From: JBOGXF01 sp050694275 | GTDB taxonomy: Bacteria; Actinomycetota; CADDZG01; WHSQ01 | Direction: 5' to 3' | NCBI GenBank assembly: GCA_050694275.1 | Contig: JBOGXF010000168.1 | Coordinates: forward strand, 1 to 28,409 | Length of the DNA: 28,409 bases | Shown here: positions 15,665 to 25,139 of the stretch, piece after piece | How the letters are laid out: every line of letters begins with the position of its first letter | Position numbering within the stretch: the stretch's first letter is position 1 | Made by a program: the position numbers and the translations under genes | The notes under the pieces: generated by a model | The model's input: only the letters and a program-made list of their open reading frames with translations | Databases searched by the model: none | Told to the model about the DNA's origin: nothing

Positions 15665-16633
15665 ATGAGCTGGGGCAAGAAGAACGATCCCGACAGGGCC
15701 TGTGCTCAGATCGCGAGGAGAGACTTCGGCGTCATCCACGACAATGAGGCTCGCGCCGTCGGCATAACCTCGAAGCAAATCCGGTACCGGCTTAGCTCCG
15801 GGATGTGGGAAGTAGTGCTCCCCCAGACCTACCGAATGCCTGGAGTTCCCGATTCCTGGGAGCTGCGGGCCATGGCCGCGTGCAAGTGGGCCGGGACCGG
15901 CTCCGCGTTGTCCTTCGGAGCTTGTGCACGAGCCCGGGGAATCCGCGGGTTCGAGCGAGCCGACGTCGAGATCTCGACGGTGGGGAGGAAGCGTCCCCAC
16001 GACTTCGACTTCAAGGTCCATCGCTGCGACGAGTATCTGCTCGACCACATCGAAAGGATCGGACCACTCCCGGTGACATCGGTGCCGCGCACGGTCATGG
16101 ATCTCGCCGGACGCAAACACTTCCTTGCCGAGAGAATGCTCGATGACGTCTTGCGAAACGGCTCGAGCTCGCTCGGCGCGATGTGGGGGTACTACGAAGA
16201 GGAATGGATCCGCGGCCGGCGCGGAGTCGCGATCCTGCGGGCGTGGTTACAAGAGCGAACGCCCGGCCTCGCGCCGACCGACGAGGACCTCGCCGAAGAC
16301 ATCCTCGTGCTCATTCGTCGCAACAAGCTCGCGGAGCCGATGCGCGAATTCCCGCTGGCCTTGTTCAATCGCAATATTCGTTTCGACCTCGCCTATCCCG
16401 ACCGACTCCTGGCGATCGAAGCGGACAGCTACGCCTGGCACGGAGACCGAGAGCCCTTCGACTCGGATCGGGAGCGAGACACCGATGTCGGACTGCTCGG
16501 GTGGAAGGTGCTTCGTTTCTCCTGGGCCCAGATCCGCTTTCGCCCGGATTATGTAGTCGAGTCCATCCGCCGCTACCTCGAGCTGCGCCCGCCTGGATAC
16601 GCCGCCGAATGGACCCGCCGCCACGCCTCCTAG
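15665..16633 (+). CDS. AbiEi-like winged-helix plus DUF559/Vsr-like endonuclease protein
   Basis: 322 aa, alone on the plus strand amid minus-strand housekeeping genes. The N-terminal part (about 12-60: NEARAVGITSKQIRYRLSSG, then WEVVLPQTYRMPGVP) resembles the AbiEi antitoxin winged helix. A linker region (65-200) contains VTSVPRTVMDLAG, seen in the same protein class. The C-terminal 205-305 is DUF559-like, related to Vsr/PD-(D/E)xK nucleases: RFDLAYPDRLLAIEADSYAW gives D241 and E252, H259 follows, then DSDRERD and GWKVLRFSWAQI. Function is not established for the family; DNA cleavage or repair and a regulatory role are both possible. No partner toxin gene is adjacent. Palindromic repeats lie on both sides, the downstream pair beginning 2 nt after the stop. 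Confidence 0.8.
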   Translation: MSWGKKNDPDRACAQIARRDFGVIHDNEARAVGITSKQIRYRLSSGMWEVVLPQTYRMPGVPDSWELRAMAACKWAGTGSALSFGACARARGIRGFERADVEISTVGRKRPHDFDFKVHRCDEYLLDHIERIGPLPVTSVPRTVMDLAGRKHFLAERMLDDVLRNGSSSLGAMWGYYEEEWIRGRRGVAILRAWLQERTPGLAPTDEDLAEDILVLIRRNKLAEPMREFPLALFNRNIRFDLAYPDRLLAIEADSYAWHGDREPFDSDRERDTDVGLLGWKVLRFSWAQIRFRPDYVVESIRRYLELRPPGYAAEWTRRHAS

Positions 16634-16634
16634 C

Positions 16635-16687
16635 CCGCCGAGTGGTCGCCACGCGCCCCTCTGTGGCTTTCCACGACCACTCGGCGG
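16635..16687 (+). repeat. Palindromic repeat, copy 3
   Basis: The longest arms in the window: CCGCCGAGTGGTCG (16635-16648) and CGACCACTCGGCGG (16674-16687), 14 bp perfect. It starts immediately after the TAG of the DUF559-like gene and forms a tandem pair with copy 4 at a 60-bp period; inner sequence is identical in the two. Confidence 0.9.
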
Positions 16688-16698
16688 AGGACAAGTAT

Positions 16699-16743
16699 CG
16701 AGTGGCCGCCACGCGCCCCTCTGTGGCTTTCCACGACCACTCG
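16699..16743 (+). repeat. Palindromic repeat, copy 4
   Basis: Arms CGAGTGGCCG (16699-16708) and CGACCACTCG (16734-16743), with one mismatch in the left arm. Spacer and right arm are identical to copy 3. It sits 11 nt before the ndk stop; with copy 3 it fills the convergent gap between the DUF559-like gene and ndk and could act as a two-way terminator, though neither side has a T run. Confidence 0.88.
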
Positions 16744-16754
16744 GCGAGGAGGGG

Positions 16755-17162
16755 CTAAGGGAAGAAGAGGTCGATCTCTCGCTCGGCCGAGGCGCGGGAG
16801 TCGGAGCCGTGCACGATGTTCTCGGTTATGAACGAGGCGAAGTCCCCGCGGAGCGAGCCGGGGGCCGCGTCGAGGGGGTTGGTCGCTCCCATGATCTGGC
16901 GCATGCCGGCGACCGCCTCCGGCCCCTCGACGATCATGGCCACGACCGGGCCGGAGGTGATGAACGACACGAGCTCCGCGAAGAAGGGTTTCTCCGTGTG
17001 CTCCTCGTAGTGTCGCTTGGCGAGATCCTCATCGATGGTGAATAGGCGCATCTCTTTGATCTCGTATCCCTTGTCCTCGATCCGCCGGATCACCTCGCCC
17101 ACCAGCCGCCGGCGCACGCCGTCGGGCTTGACTATCACCAGCGTCTGCTCTGCATCTGCCAT
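16755..17162 (-). CDS. ndk: Nucleoside diphosphate kinase
   Basis: 135 aa, standard length. It equilibrates NTP and NDP pools through a phosphohistidine. The N-terminus TLVIVKPDGVRR holds the substrate Lys (K12); the catalytic His is H118 in NIVHGSDS; GATNPLDAAPGSLRGDF is the nucleotide-binding stretch. A good GGAGG ribosome site precedes the ATG. It follows folC by 14 nt, as in Streptomyces. Confidence 0.98.
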   Translation of the reverse strand: MADAEQTLVIVKPDGVRRRLVGEVIRRIEDKGYEIKEMRLFTIDEDLAKRHYEEHTEKPFFAELVSFITSGPVVAMIVEGPEAVAGMRQIMGATNPLDAAPGSLRGDFASFITENIVHGSDSRASAEREIDLFFP

Positions 17163-17176
17163 CGGCTACCTCCGTC

Positions 17177-18493
17177 TCATGCGCGCGGCTCCCCGAGCAA
17201 ATGCGTCCGCGCCTCGCCCACCACATAGTGCGAACCCGTGATGCACACCAGCTCGTCGGGAGCGGCGGCCCGGATCGCCGCATCGACTGCGTCGGGGACA
17301 TCGTCGATTGCATCACACGACAGCCCGATCTCCGCCGCCTCCACCTTGAGGTCTTCGATCGAGACCGACCGTACCGACTTCGGCTGGGTGACGATCAAGG
17401 ACGAGGGAAGGCGCGCCATCTCGGTGAGCATTCCCGCATAGTCCTTGTCGGACAGGATCCCGACCACGAAGTTGACGCGCGTGAATGTAAACGCCTCGGC
17501 CAGGCTCGCGATCAGCGCCGACATCCCGTCGGGGTTGTGCGCGACGTCGAAGACGACCGGCGCGGCCCCCTCGCCCGACCTCACCACTTCGAGCCGGCCG
17601 GGGACCGCGGAGCGAGCCAGCCCCTCGGCGACCACCTCCTCGTCCAGTGGTCGACCCGGAAGGAAGCGAGCGAGGGCCTCGAGTGCAACGGCGGCGTTGA
17701 CGCCCTGGTGCGCCCCGTGCAGGGGCAGAAAGAGGCTCTCGTAGGCGGCCGCGCTCGTCCGGAGCGACAGGTGCCGGCCACCGAGCGCCAGCCGGTTCCC
17801 GAGGACGTCGAAGTCCCGGCCCAGACGAGACGTGCCCGCCCCCACGCCGGCAGCCTCGCCCTCGATCACCGCCAGGACCGCCGGGTCACGCTCGCCGACG
17901 ACTGCGACGGCGTCCGGCTTGATGATTCCCGACTTCTCGCGGGCGATCTGCTTGCGGTCGTTGCCCATCAGCTTGGTGTGGTCCAGGCCCACGTTGGTCA
18001 CGACCGACACGGGCGCAACGATGACGTTGGTCGCGTCCCACCGGCCCCCCAGCCCGACCTCGACGACCATCGCGTCGACCGGCGCTTCGGCGGCCCACAG
18101 AAAGAACATCCCGGTCAGCACCTCGAAGTAAGTGAGATTCTCGCCCAGCTTCTCCTCGACGGTCTGCAGAAACGGGTGCAGATGATCGAAGACGTCGCCG
18201 AAATCGCTCCCCGGGATGGGCCGCCCGCCGAGCACGATGCGTTCCGTGATCGTCTGGAGATGGGGCGACGTGTACGTCCCGACTGCCAGACCCGTCCCGC
18301 TCAGGATCGAGGCGGCGATGCGCGCGGTCGACGTCTTGCCGTTGGTACCGGTGACGTGGATGGCGGGAACCGTGCGCTCCGGATGATTGAGCGCGTCGCA
18401 AAGGGCCTCGATCCGATACATCGAGGGACGCATCTTCTTCATCACGTCGACGCCCAGCGCGTCGAGGTGCGCGATCGCCTCTTCGAAACCCAT
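17177..18493 (-). CDS. folC: Folylpolyglutamate/dihydrofolate synthase
   Basis: 438 aa. It adds glutamate to folates and, in the bifunctional form, to dihydropteroate. The Mur-ligase-like P-loop HVTGTNGKTST (46-56) and the downstream GLGGRWDATNV, TNVGLDHTKLMG and FDVAHNPDGM motifs are present. The YTSPHL segment (SPHLQTITERI) is the FolC family mark. Start ATG overlaps the valS stop by one base; ndk follows. Confidence 0.96.
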   Translation of the reverse strand: MGFEEAIAHLDALGVDVMKKMRPSMYRIEALCDALNHPERTVPAIHVTGTNGKTSTARIAASILSGTGLAVGTYTSPHLQTITERIVLGGRPIPGSDFGDVFDHLHPFLQTVEEKLGENLTYFEVLTGMFFLWAAEAPVDAMVVEVGLGGRWDATNVIVAPVSVVTNVGLDHTKLMGNDRKQIAREKSGIIKPDAVAVVGERDPAVLAVIEGEAAGVGAGTSRLGRDFDVLGNRLALGGRHLSLRTSAAAYESLFLPLHGAHQGVNAAVALEALARFLPGRPLDEEVVAEGLARSAVPGRLEVVRSGEGAAPVVFDVAHNPDGMSALIASLAEAFTFTRVNFVVGILSDKDYAGMLTEMARLPSSLIVTQPKSVRSVSIEDLKVEAAEIGLSCDAIDDVPDAVDAAIRAAAPDELVCITGSHYVVGEARTHLLGEPRA

Positions 18494-21120
18494 CAGCAGC
18501 CCAGCGCGCTCAACTGCGCCTCGAGCTTGGCCTTGTTGGTGCGCGCCTCGTCGAGCTTGCGTCGCTCCTTCTCGATGATCTGGTCGGGCGCCTTCGAGAT
18601 GAACTGCTCGTTATCGAGCTTCCCTTCGGCGCGGGCGATGTCGCTCTCGGCCTCCGCGAGCTTGCCCCGGAGCCGGGCGCACTCGACGTCGCGGTCGACC
18701 GCGCCCCCGAGGTCGATCGCAGCCTCGATGCCCGAGGGAGTCATCGTGCGGGCCGAGGCGGCATCGGCGTCCAGCGACGAGACGACGTCGAGCGACTCGA
18801 GCCGGGCAAGGGCGAGGACCGCGTCGTTCATGTCTCCGAGTTCCTGCTCGTAGCCGTGGGGAACGACCGAGGCAGAGACTCGTTGCGACTGCGGGATGCT
18901 GTGATCCGCCTTCAGGCGCCGCAGCGCGGAGACGAGATCCTGAAACCGCTCCACCGCCTGATCGATCGCGGCGTCCCGGCGATCTTCGGGCTCCGGCCAA
19001 GTCGCCACCATGATCGATCCCGCCTCGGGCCGGATCCTCGACCACAGCTCTTCGGTGACGAACGGCATCACCGGGTGGAGCAGACGCAGGATCCGGTCGA
19101 GGACGTGCAGCAGCACCGCCTTCGGCGCGGTCCCATCGCCGGCCAGCCTGAGCTTGGCGAGCTCGATGTACCAGTCGCAGTACTCGCTCCAGATGAAGTG
19201 ATGGAGCACACGCATGGCTTCGGCGAAGTTGAAGACCGCGAGGTCCCGATCGATCTCCTCGATCGTGTGATCGAGACGCGACAGGATCCATCTGTCCTCC
19301 GGTGCAAGCTCGACGCCGTCGGCGAGCTCCGGCCGCTCGTCGCCCAGCGACAAGAGCACGAACCGCGACGCGTTCCACAGCTTGTTGGCGAAGTTGCGTG
19401 AGCCCTCGATGCGCTCTTCGGAAACGTTCGTATCGTTCCCCGGCACCGCCGCAAAGGTGAGGGAGAACCGGAGCGCGTCGGCACCGTAGCGCTCGATGAT
19501 AACGAGGGGGTCGATGACGTTGCCCTTCGACTTCGACATCTTCTTGCCCTCGAAGTCCCGCACGATGCCGTGGATCAGCACCCTATGGAACGGAATGTCG
19601 TCCATGAAATAGAGACCGGACATGACCATCCGAGCGACCCACAGATAGAGGATCTCGTACGCGGTCACGAGCACCGTCGTCGGATAGAAGTAGGCGAGAT
19701 CCTCGTTCTGGTCGGGCCACCCAAGGGTCGAGAACGGCCAGAGCTGGGAGGAGAACCATGTGTCGAGGACGTCGGGATCCTGACGGATTGCGCCCGACTT
19801 GCAGTGTTTGCACTCGGTCGGGTCGTCGAGCGATGCAAACGCCTCGCCGCAGTCGTCGCAATACCACACGGGGATGCGATGCCCCCACCAGAGCTGGCGC
19901 GAGATGCACCAGTCGCGGATGCTCTCCAGCCAGTCCGTGTACTGCTTGGCGAACCGCTCGGGCTCGAAGCGGACCCGTCCCTCACGGACCGCCGCGATGG
20001 CGGGTCTTGCCAGCGATTCCATCCGCACGAACCACTGCTCCGACAACCACGGCTCGATCTCGGTGCCACATCGGGAGCAGTGACCGACCGGGTGAACGTA
20101 GGGGCGCTCCTCGGAGTCGACGAGCCCGAGCTCGCGCAATTCGTGGAGCACGACCTGGCGCGCCTCGTAGCGGTCCATGCCGCGAAACTGTCCTGCGGCG
20201 TCGTTGGTCCGCGCTTCCTCGTCGAGGATGTTGATCTTTTCGAGCCCGGCCCGCTCGCCGATGTCGAAGTCGGTGGGGTCGTGGGCCGGGGTGACCTTGA
20301 CCGCGCCGCTCCCGAACTCGGGATCGACCGCGTCGTCGGCAACGATCGGAAGCTCCCTATCGGGAAAGAAGGGATGCGTCACCTTCTTCCCGACGAGGTC
20401 CGCATAGCGCTCGTCGTCGGGATGGACCGCGATCCCGGTGTCACCGAGCATCGTCTCGACTCGCGTCGTCGCGACCGGAATGGATCCGGACTTGTCGGTC
20501 AGCTCGTAGCGGAACGTCACCAGCTCACCGGCGACGTCCTCGTGGTCGACCTCGATGTCCGACAGCGCGGTCGTGCAACGCGGGCACCAGTTGATGATCC
20601 GGTTGCCGCGGTAGATGAGCCCGTCATCGAACCACCGAACGAACACGGTTCTGACCGCGTAGGACAGGCCCTCGTCCATCGTGAACCGCTCGCGCTCCCA
20701 GTCGCACGAGCACCCCAGTCGACGAAGCTGCTCGATCATGCGGCTCCCGTACTGCTCCTTCCATTCCCACACGCGCTTGACGAACTTCTCGCGGCCGAGC
20801 TGATGACGGTCGAGACCTTCTTTGGCGAGCTCGCGTTCCACAACGTTCTGCGTCGCGATGCCGGCATGATCGGTGCCGGGAAGCCAGAGGGTCTCGTATC
20901 CCTCCATGCGGGCGCGCCTCACGATGACGTCCTGCAGCGTGTTGTTGAGCCCGTGTCCCATGTGGAGCACGCCGGTGACGTTGGGAGGCGGGATCACGAT
21001 CGTGTACGGCTTCCGACCCGGGTTCGGACGGGCCCGGAACAGGCCCTGCTTCTCCCAGGCCTCGTACCAGCGGGCCTCGATGTCGGTGGGGTTGTATGCG
21101 GTGGAGAGCTCGTCGGTCAT
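18493..21120 (-). CDS. valS: Valyl-tRNA synthetase
   Basis: An 875-aa class I synthetase that charges tRNA-Val and edits Thr-tRNA. HIGH motif as HMGH (53-56, context PPPNVTGVLHMGHG), KMSKS at 527-531 (context FEGKKMSKSKGNVIDP). The CP1 editing domain spans about 195-345 (TTRVETMLGDT). Zinc-binding cysteine pairs occur at C421/C424 and C437/C440 (VWYCDDCGEA, CKHC), with others near 179 and 348. An anticodon-binding domain follows, and a C-terminal coiled coil (IIEKERRKLDEARTNKAKLE) that contacts tRNA. No T-box leader fits in the 93-nt upstream gap. Confidence 0.98.
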   Translation of the reverse strand: MTDELSTAYNPTDIEARWYEAWEKQGLFRARPNPGRKPYTIVIPPPNVTGVLHMGHGLNNTLQDVIVRRARMEGYETLWLPGTDHAGIATQNVVERELAKEGLDRHQLGREKFVKRVWEWKEQYGSRMIEQLRRLGCSCDWERERFTMDEGLSYAVRTVFVRWFDDGLIYRGNRIINWCPRCTTALSDIEVDHEDVAGELVTFRYELTDKSGSIPVATTRVETMLGDTGIAVHPDDERYADLVGKKVTHPFFPDRELPIVADDAVDPEFGSGAVKVTPAHDPTDFDIGERAGLEKINILDEEARTNDAAGQFRGMDRYEARQVVLHELRELGLVDSEERPYVHPVGHCSRCGTEIEPWLSEQWFVRMESLARPAIAAVREGRVRFEPERFAKQYTDWLESIRDWCISRQLWWGHRIPVWYCDDCGEAFASLDDPTECKHCKSGAIRQDPDVLDTWFSSQLWPFSTLGWPDQNEDLAYFYPTTVLVTAYEILYLWVARMVMSGLYFMDDIPFHRVLIHGIVRDFEGKKMSKSKGNVIDPLVIIERYGADALRFSLTFAAVPGNDTNVSEERIEGSRNFANKLWNASRFVLLSLGDERPELADGVELAPEDRWILSRLDHTIEEIDRDLAVFNFAEAMRVLHHFIWSEYCDWYIELAKLRLAGDGTAPKAVLLHVLDRILRLLHPVMPFVTEELWSRIRPEAGSIMVATWPEPEDRRDAAIDQAVERFQDLVSALRRLKADHSIPQSQRVSASVVPHGYEQELGDMNDAVLALARLESLDVVSSLDADAASARTMTPSGIEAAIDLGGAVDRDVECARLRGKLAEAESDIARAEGKLDNEQFISKAPDQIIEKERRKLDEARTNKAKLEAQLSALGC

Positions 21121-21145
21121 GTGTCAGAAGAGGTTATCGGGCGTC

Positions 21146-21188
21146 GCGTGGCACATGACGCCCAATAATCGTGGGCCATGTGCCACGC
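21146..21188. repeat. 12-bp inverted repeat between clpX and valS
   Basis: Perfect arms GCGTGGCACATG (21146-21157) and CATGTGCCACGC (21177-21188) with a 19-nt loop whose ends can also pair partly (CCC/GGG). It lies 25 nt past the clpX stop and 25 nt before the valS start on the same strand. It lacks a U tract; it could be a clpX terminator, an RNA processing hairpin or a protein site. It is unrelated to the CGAGTGGTCG palindromes. Confidence 0.6.
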
Positions 21189-21213
21189 AACAGCGGAAGT
21201 GAGCTGAACGGGG

Positions 21214-22488
<1,275 letters not shown>

Positions 22489-22496
22489 GTTCCCCC

Positions 22497-23183
22497 CTAT
22501 CTCTCGGACTTCTCTGCCCGGACCTCGGCCGGCTTATCGGCGAGGCGACCGGCCTCGCCCTTCTGCAACCTACGCTCCGCCAACGCCCGACTGGCGATGA
22601 TGTCGTCGATTATCCCATAGCCCTTCGCCTCTTCCGAGGTCATAAAGCGATCGCGATCGATGTCCGTCATGACCTTCTCGAAATCTTGCTTGGTGTGCTC
22701 GGCGAGGATCTCGGCCATGCGCTTGCGGACCGACAGAACCTCGGTCGCCTGAATCTCGATGTCGGCGGGCGTGCCCTGGAACCCCGCGGAGCCCTGGTGG
22801 ATCATGACCTTGGCGTTCGGGAGCGCGAAACGCTTGCCCTCGGCCCCCCCGGCGAGCAAGATCGCGCCCATAGACATCGCCATGCCGACGCAGATCGTCG
22901 AGACGTCGGGCTTGATGTATTGGATCGTGTCGTAGATCGCCAGGCCCGCGTACACGTGGCCCCCCGGCGAGTTGATGTAGATGCTGATGTCCTTCTCGGG
23001 ATCCTCGGACTCGAGGTGCAGGAGCTGAGCGACGATCAGGTTCGCGACCTGGTCGTCGACCGGAGTGCCGAGCATGATGATGCGTTCCTTGAGCAAGCGC
23101 GAGTAGATGTCGAAGGCGCGCTCGCCGCGGCTCGTTTGCTCGACGACCATCGGTACGAGGTAGTTGCGGTAATCACTTGTCAT
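22497..23183 (-). CDS. clpP: ATP-dependent Clp protease proteolytic subunit
   Basis: A 228-aa serine peptidase. The triad S104 (GMAMSMGAILL), H129 (VMIHQGSAG) and D178 (DIDRDRFM) keeps the E. coli spacing (25 and 49 residues). NSPGGHVYAGLAIYD is conserved. The C-terminal 25 residues are a charged extension. Many actinobacteria have two tandem clpP genes here; only one is present, so a second, if it exists, is elsewhere. The ATG follows the tig stop directly (TAGATG), with GGAGG 11 nt upstream. Confidence 0.97.
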   Translation of the reverse strand: MTSDYRNYLVPMVVEQTSRGERAFDIYSRLLKERIIMLGTPVDDQVANLIVAQLLHLESEDPEKDISIYINSPGGHVYAGLAIYDTIQYIKPDVSTICVGMAMSMGAILLAGGAEGKRFALPNAKVMIHQGSAGFQGTPADIEIQATEVLSVRKRMAEILAEHTKQDFEKVMTDIDRDRFMTSEEAKGYGIIDDIIASRALAERRLQKGEAGRLADKPAEVRAEKSER

Positions 23184-24536
23184 CTAGGGATTCGCCTCCA
23201 CGGTGGCCTCCTCGTCCGATGACTGTTCATCGGCCGGTCGACCGGTCACATTGATGGTCCGAACTACGTAATCGAGGGCCTTTCGTCGCATGATATCGGC
23301 TGCTACCGCCCCCAAACTCCCCGAAGCAACAATTTGTTCCGCGAGCTCCTTGGGATCCCGCTGGGCCCGTGCTGCGGCAACGGCGATCTCCCGGCCGATG
23401 TCCTCCTCGGAGATCTCGAGAGACTGATCCCGGGCGATCTCCTCGAGCAAGAGCTCGGCCTTGACCGACTGCTGCGCCTGCCGGCGGATGTCCTGGCGGA
23501 GCTCGAGCTCGGTGAGATCGGAGGCGCGCGCGTAATCCTCCATCGTGATCTTGGCGCGCTTGAGGTCCTCCTGAAAATGCTCGAGCCGGTGGGCGAACTC
23601 GCCCTCGACGAGCTTGTCGGGAGGTTCGAGATCCGCGGCGGACACGAGCGCCTCGAGCGCGAGCCGCTGGATCTGCTCGTGGACCATGCCCTCTTTGACC
23701 TCGGCGAGACGAGCGCGCAGGTCCTCCCTCAGCTCGTCGAGCGTGTCGAACTCGCCGACGGTCTTGGCGAAGTCGTCGTCGAGCGCGGGAAGGTTCTTGG
23801 CCTTGACCTCTTTTATTAGGACGGTGAAGGAAACGTCCTTGCCGGCAAGGTCACCGGCGTCCTCGGGCATGGTCTCGGTGAACTTGAGGATCGCCCCGGC
23901 CCGATTGCCTTCGAGCTCGTCGTCGAGCTTCGGGGGGCCGGTGCGCGAGCCCAGCTCGTAGAGGAAGTCCGGCGCGCTCGCGCCCTCGACCGGCTCGTCG
24001 TGGTGATAGCCCTTGAGATCGATCAGCACGTGGTCGCCGCGCCGGGCCTCGCGCGACACCGTCTCGAGCTCGGCGAAGCGATCCCGCAGGCGATCGAGCT
24101 GCTCGGTGAGCTCGTCGTCGGTGACCTCGTCCGAGGGGGCATCGATCGTGATCCCCTCGAGATCGGGCACCTTGACCTCGGGGCGGACGTCGATGGTCGC
24201 CTCGAACACGAGCGGCGAGCCCGGCTCGAAGGAGACGATGTCGATGTCGGGCGGGGCGATCGCCTCGAGCTCCTCGGCTACGAGCGCCTCGCGGTAGAAG
24301 TCGGGCAGCGCGTCCTTGAGCGCCTCCTCGCGCGCCGCCTGGGGGCCGCCGAGGCGCTGATCGATGATCTGGCGCGGGACCTTCCCCTTGCGAAAGCCGG
24401 GGACTTTGATCTCGTCCGCCCACTTCCGGTAGACCGCGGTGACCGCGGGGTCGAGCGCGTTCTCGGGAACCTCGACCCGGAGCTTGACGCGCCCTTTCTC
24501 GACGGCCTCGGAAATGGTCTGAAGAGCGGACTCCAT
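23184..24536 (-). CDS. tig: Trigger factor (ribosome-associated chaperone/PPIase)
   Basis: 450 aa. The N-terminal ribosome-binding domain carries the signature GFRKGKVPRQI (47-57). An FKBP-type PPIase domain follows (about 155-245: GDHVLIDLKGYHHDEPV, then DVSFTVLIKEVKAKNLP), then a helical C-terminal chaperone arm (LREDLRARLAEVKEG and later). It shelters nascent chains at the exit tunnel. It heads tig-clpP-clpX. No Shine-Dalgarno is visible; TACTAT ends 9 nt before the ATG, suggesting a leaderless or nearly leaderless mRNA. Confidence 0.97.
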   Translation of the reverse strand: MESALQTISEAVEKGRVKLRVEVPENALDPAVTAVYRKWADEIKVPGFRKGKVPRQIIDQRLGGPQAAREEALKDALPDFYREALVAEELEAIAPPDIDIVSFEPGSPLVFEATIDVRPEVKVPDLEGITIDAPSDEVTDDELTEQLDRLRDRFAELETVSREARRGDHVLIDLKGYHHDEPVEGASAPDFLYELGSRTGPPKLDDELEGNRAGAILKFTETMPEDAGDLAGKDVSFTVLIKEVKAKNLPALDDDFAKTVGEFDTLDELREDLRARLAEVKEGMVHEQIQRLALEALVSAADLEPPDKLVEGEFAHRLEHFQEDLKRAKITMEDYARASDLTELELRQDIRRQAQQSVKAELLLEEIARDQSLEISEEDIGREIAVAAARAQRDPKELAEQIVASGSLGAVAADIMRRKALDYVVRTINVTGRPADEQSSDEEATVEANP

Positions 24537-24545
24537 GAGACGGCC

Positions 24546-24551
24546 ATAGTA
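24546..24551 (-). promoter_or_regulatory. Candidate -10 box for tig
   Basis: TACTAT on the minus strand, 9 nt before the tig ATG. Initiation about 7 nt downstream would put the 5' end within a few bases of the start codon. A -35 box is not convincing (TTGCGT at a 20-nt spacing). Confidence 0.4.
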
Positions 24552-24584
24552 GCGGCGGGGTACGACCGGCCACGCAAGGGGGGC

Positions 24585-24653
24585 CCAGGTTGGGGGCCAG
24601 AAGCCGCGCTAGGCGGACGAAGTGGGGATGACGGCCCCCGGCCCCCGACCTGG
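24585..24653. repeat. Imperfect inverted repeat upstream of tig
   Basis: CCAGGTTGGGGGCC (24585-24598) and GGCCCCCGACCTGG (24640-24653) pair with one mismatch across a 41-nt loop. It lies upstream of the tig promoter in the spacer between tig and tRNA-Pro. The rest of 24537-24796 shows no coding signal. Confidence 0.45.
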
Positions 24654-24796
24654 ACCACACTTGGAATGACGTCCGCTCCTCGATCCTACCTAGCCGACGG
24701 CATGGTCCGACAACCCGAGTGAGAGGCCAAATCTTCCCCGGGTTTTGTACTCGCCGGACAGCCGGGTTGCGGGCCGGCGTGGGATGCTTGGCCTCA

Positions 24797-24871
24797 CGGG
24801 GCGTAGCGCAGCTTGGTTAGCGCGCGTGCTTTGGGAGCACGAGGTCGCCGGTTCGAATCCGGCCGCCCCGA
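24797..24871 (+). tRNA. tRNA-Pro (anticodon TGG)
   Basis: Cloverleaf: acceptor CGGGGCG/CGCCCCG, anticodon stem CGTGC/GCACG with loop TTTGGGA (anticodon TGG, reading CCA and other CCN codons), T stem GCCGG/CCGGC with loop TTCGAAT, discriminator A. The C1-G72 pair is characteristic of bacterial tRNA-Pro. CCA is not encoded. Palindromic repeat copies 5 and 6 begin 14 nt downstream. Confidence 0.96.
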
Positions 24872-24885
24872 CCCCCGCCCCCGGC

Positions 24886-24934
24886 GCCGAGTGGTCGCAG
24901 AACGCCCTCAGGGGGCGCGTGACGACCACTCGGC
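24886..24934 (-). repeat. Palindromic repeat, copy 5
   Basis: Arms GCCGAGTGGTCG (24886-24897) and CGACCACTCGGC (24923-24934), 12 bp perfect, with an inner GCCC/GGGC stem. It lies 14 nt after tRNA-Pro and is in tandem with copy 6 at a 61-bp period; same orientation as copy 1. Confidence 0.9.
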
Positions 24935-24948
24935 ACGGGACCCATCGT

Positions 24949-24993
24949 CGAGTGGTCGTAGAACGCCCTCAGGGGGCGCGTGGCGACCACTCG
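24949..24993 (-). repeat. Palindromic repeat, copy 6
   Basis: Arms CGAGTGGTCG (24949-24958) and CGACCACTCG (24984-24993). The inner sequence GAACGCCCTCAGGGGGCGCG is the same as in copy 5. It ends 30 nt before tRNA-Gly. Confidence 0.9.
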
Positions 24994-25023
24994 GCACGAG
25001 GGCCAAAGTAAAGTCGGGGGCCT

Positions 25024-25095
25024 GCGGGTGTAGCTCAATGGGTAGAGCCTCAGGCTTCCAATCTGATGACGGGGGTTCGATTCCCCTCACCCGCT
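25024..25095 (+). tRNA. tRNA-Gly (anticodon TCC)
   Basis: Acceptor GCGGGTG/CACCCGC, D stem GCTC/GAGC, anticodon stem TCAGG/TCTGA (one G-U) with loop CTTCCAA (anticodon TCC), T stem GGGGG/CCCCT-type pairing with loop TTCGATT, discriminator T as usual for tRNA-Gly. The transposon begins within about 5 nt of its 3' end, leaving the tRNA intact. Confidence 0.95.
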
Positions 25096-25102
25096 CTGTA
25101 AC

Positions 25103-25139
25103 GTCTTCACGTTTGAAGGCGCAGGATGTTCACGTTTGA
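25103..25139 (+). repeat. Left terminal and subterminal repeats of the transposon
   Basis: GTCTTCACGTTTG at 25103-25115 is the terminal repeat. TTCACGTTTGA occurs at 25106-25116 and again at 25129-25139 (23-bp step), so the left end has two copies of the probable transposase-binding word. The next 130 nt to the transposase stop hold no gene. Confidence 0.8.

Noticed and set aside
16635..16743. Tandem repeat pair as a CRISPR array
   Set aside because: Only two units, each itself a full palindrome, with identical inner sequence instead of unique spacers, and no cas gene nearby.
21121..21213. T-box riboswitch for valS
   Set aside because: The gap is only 93 nt and contains no T-box-like or specifier structure.
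24886..24993. Palindromes as simple Rho-independent terminators
   Set aside because: Stems are strong but no copy is followed by a T run on either strand; one copy sits in a divergent spacer. A termination role remains possible but is not shown.
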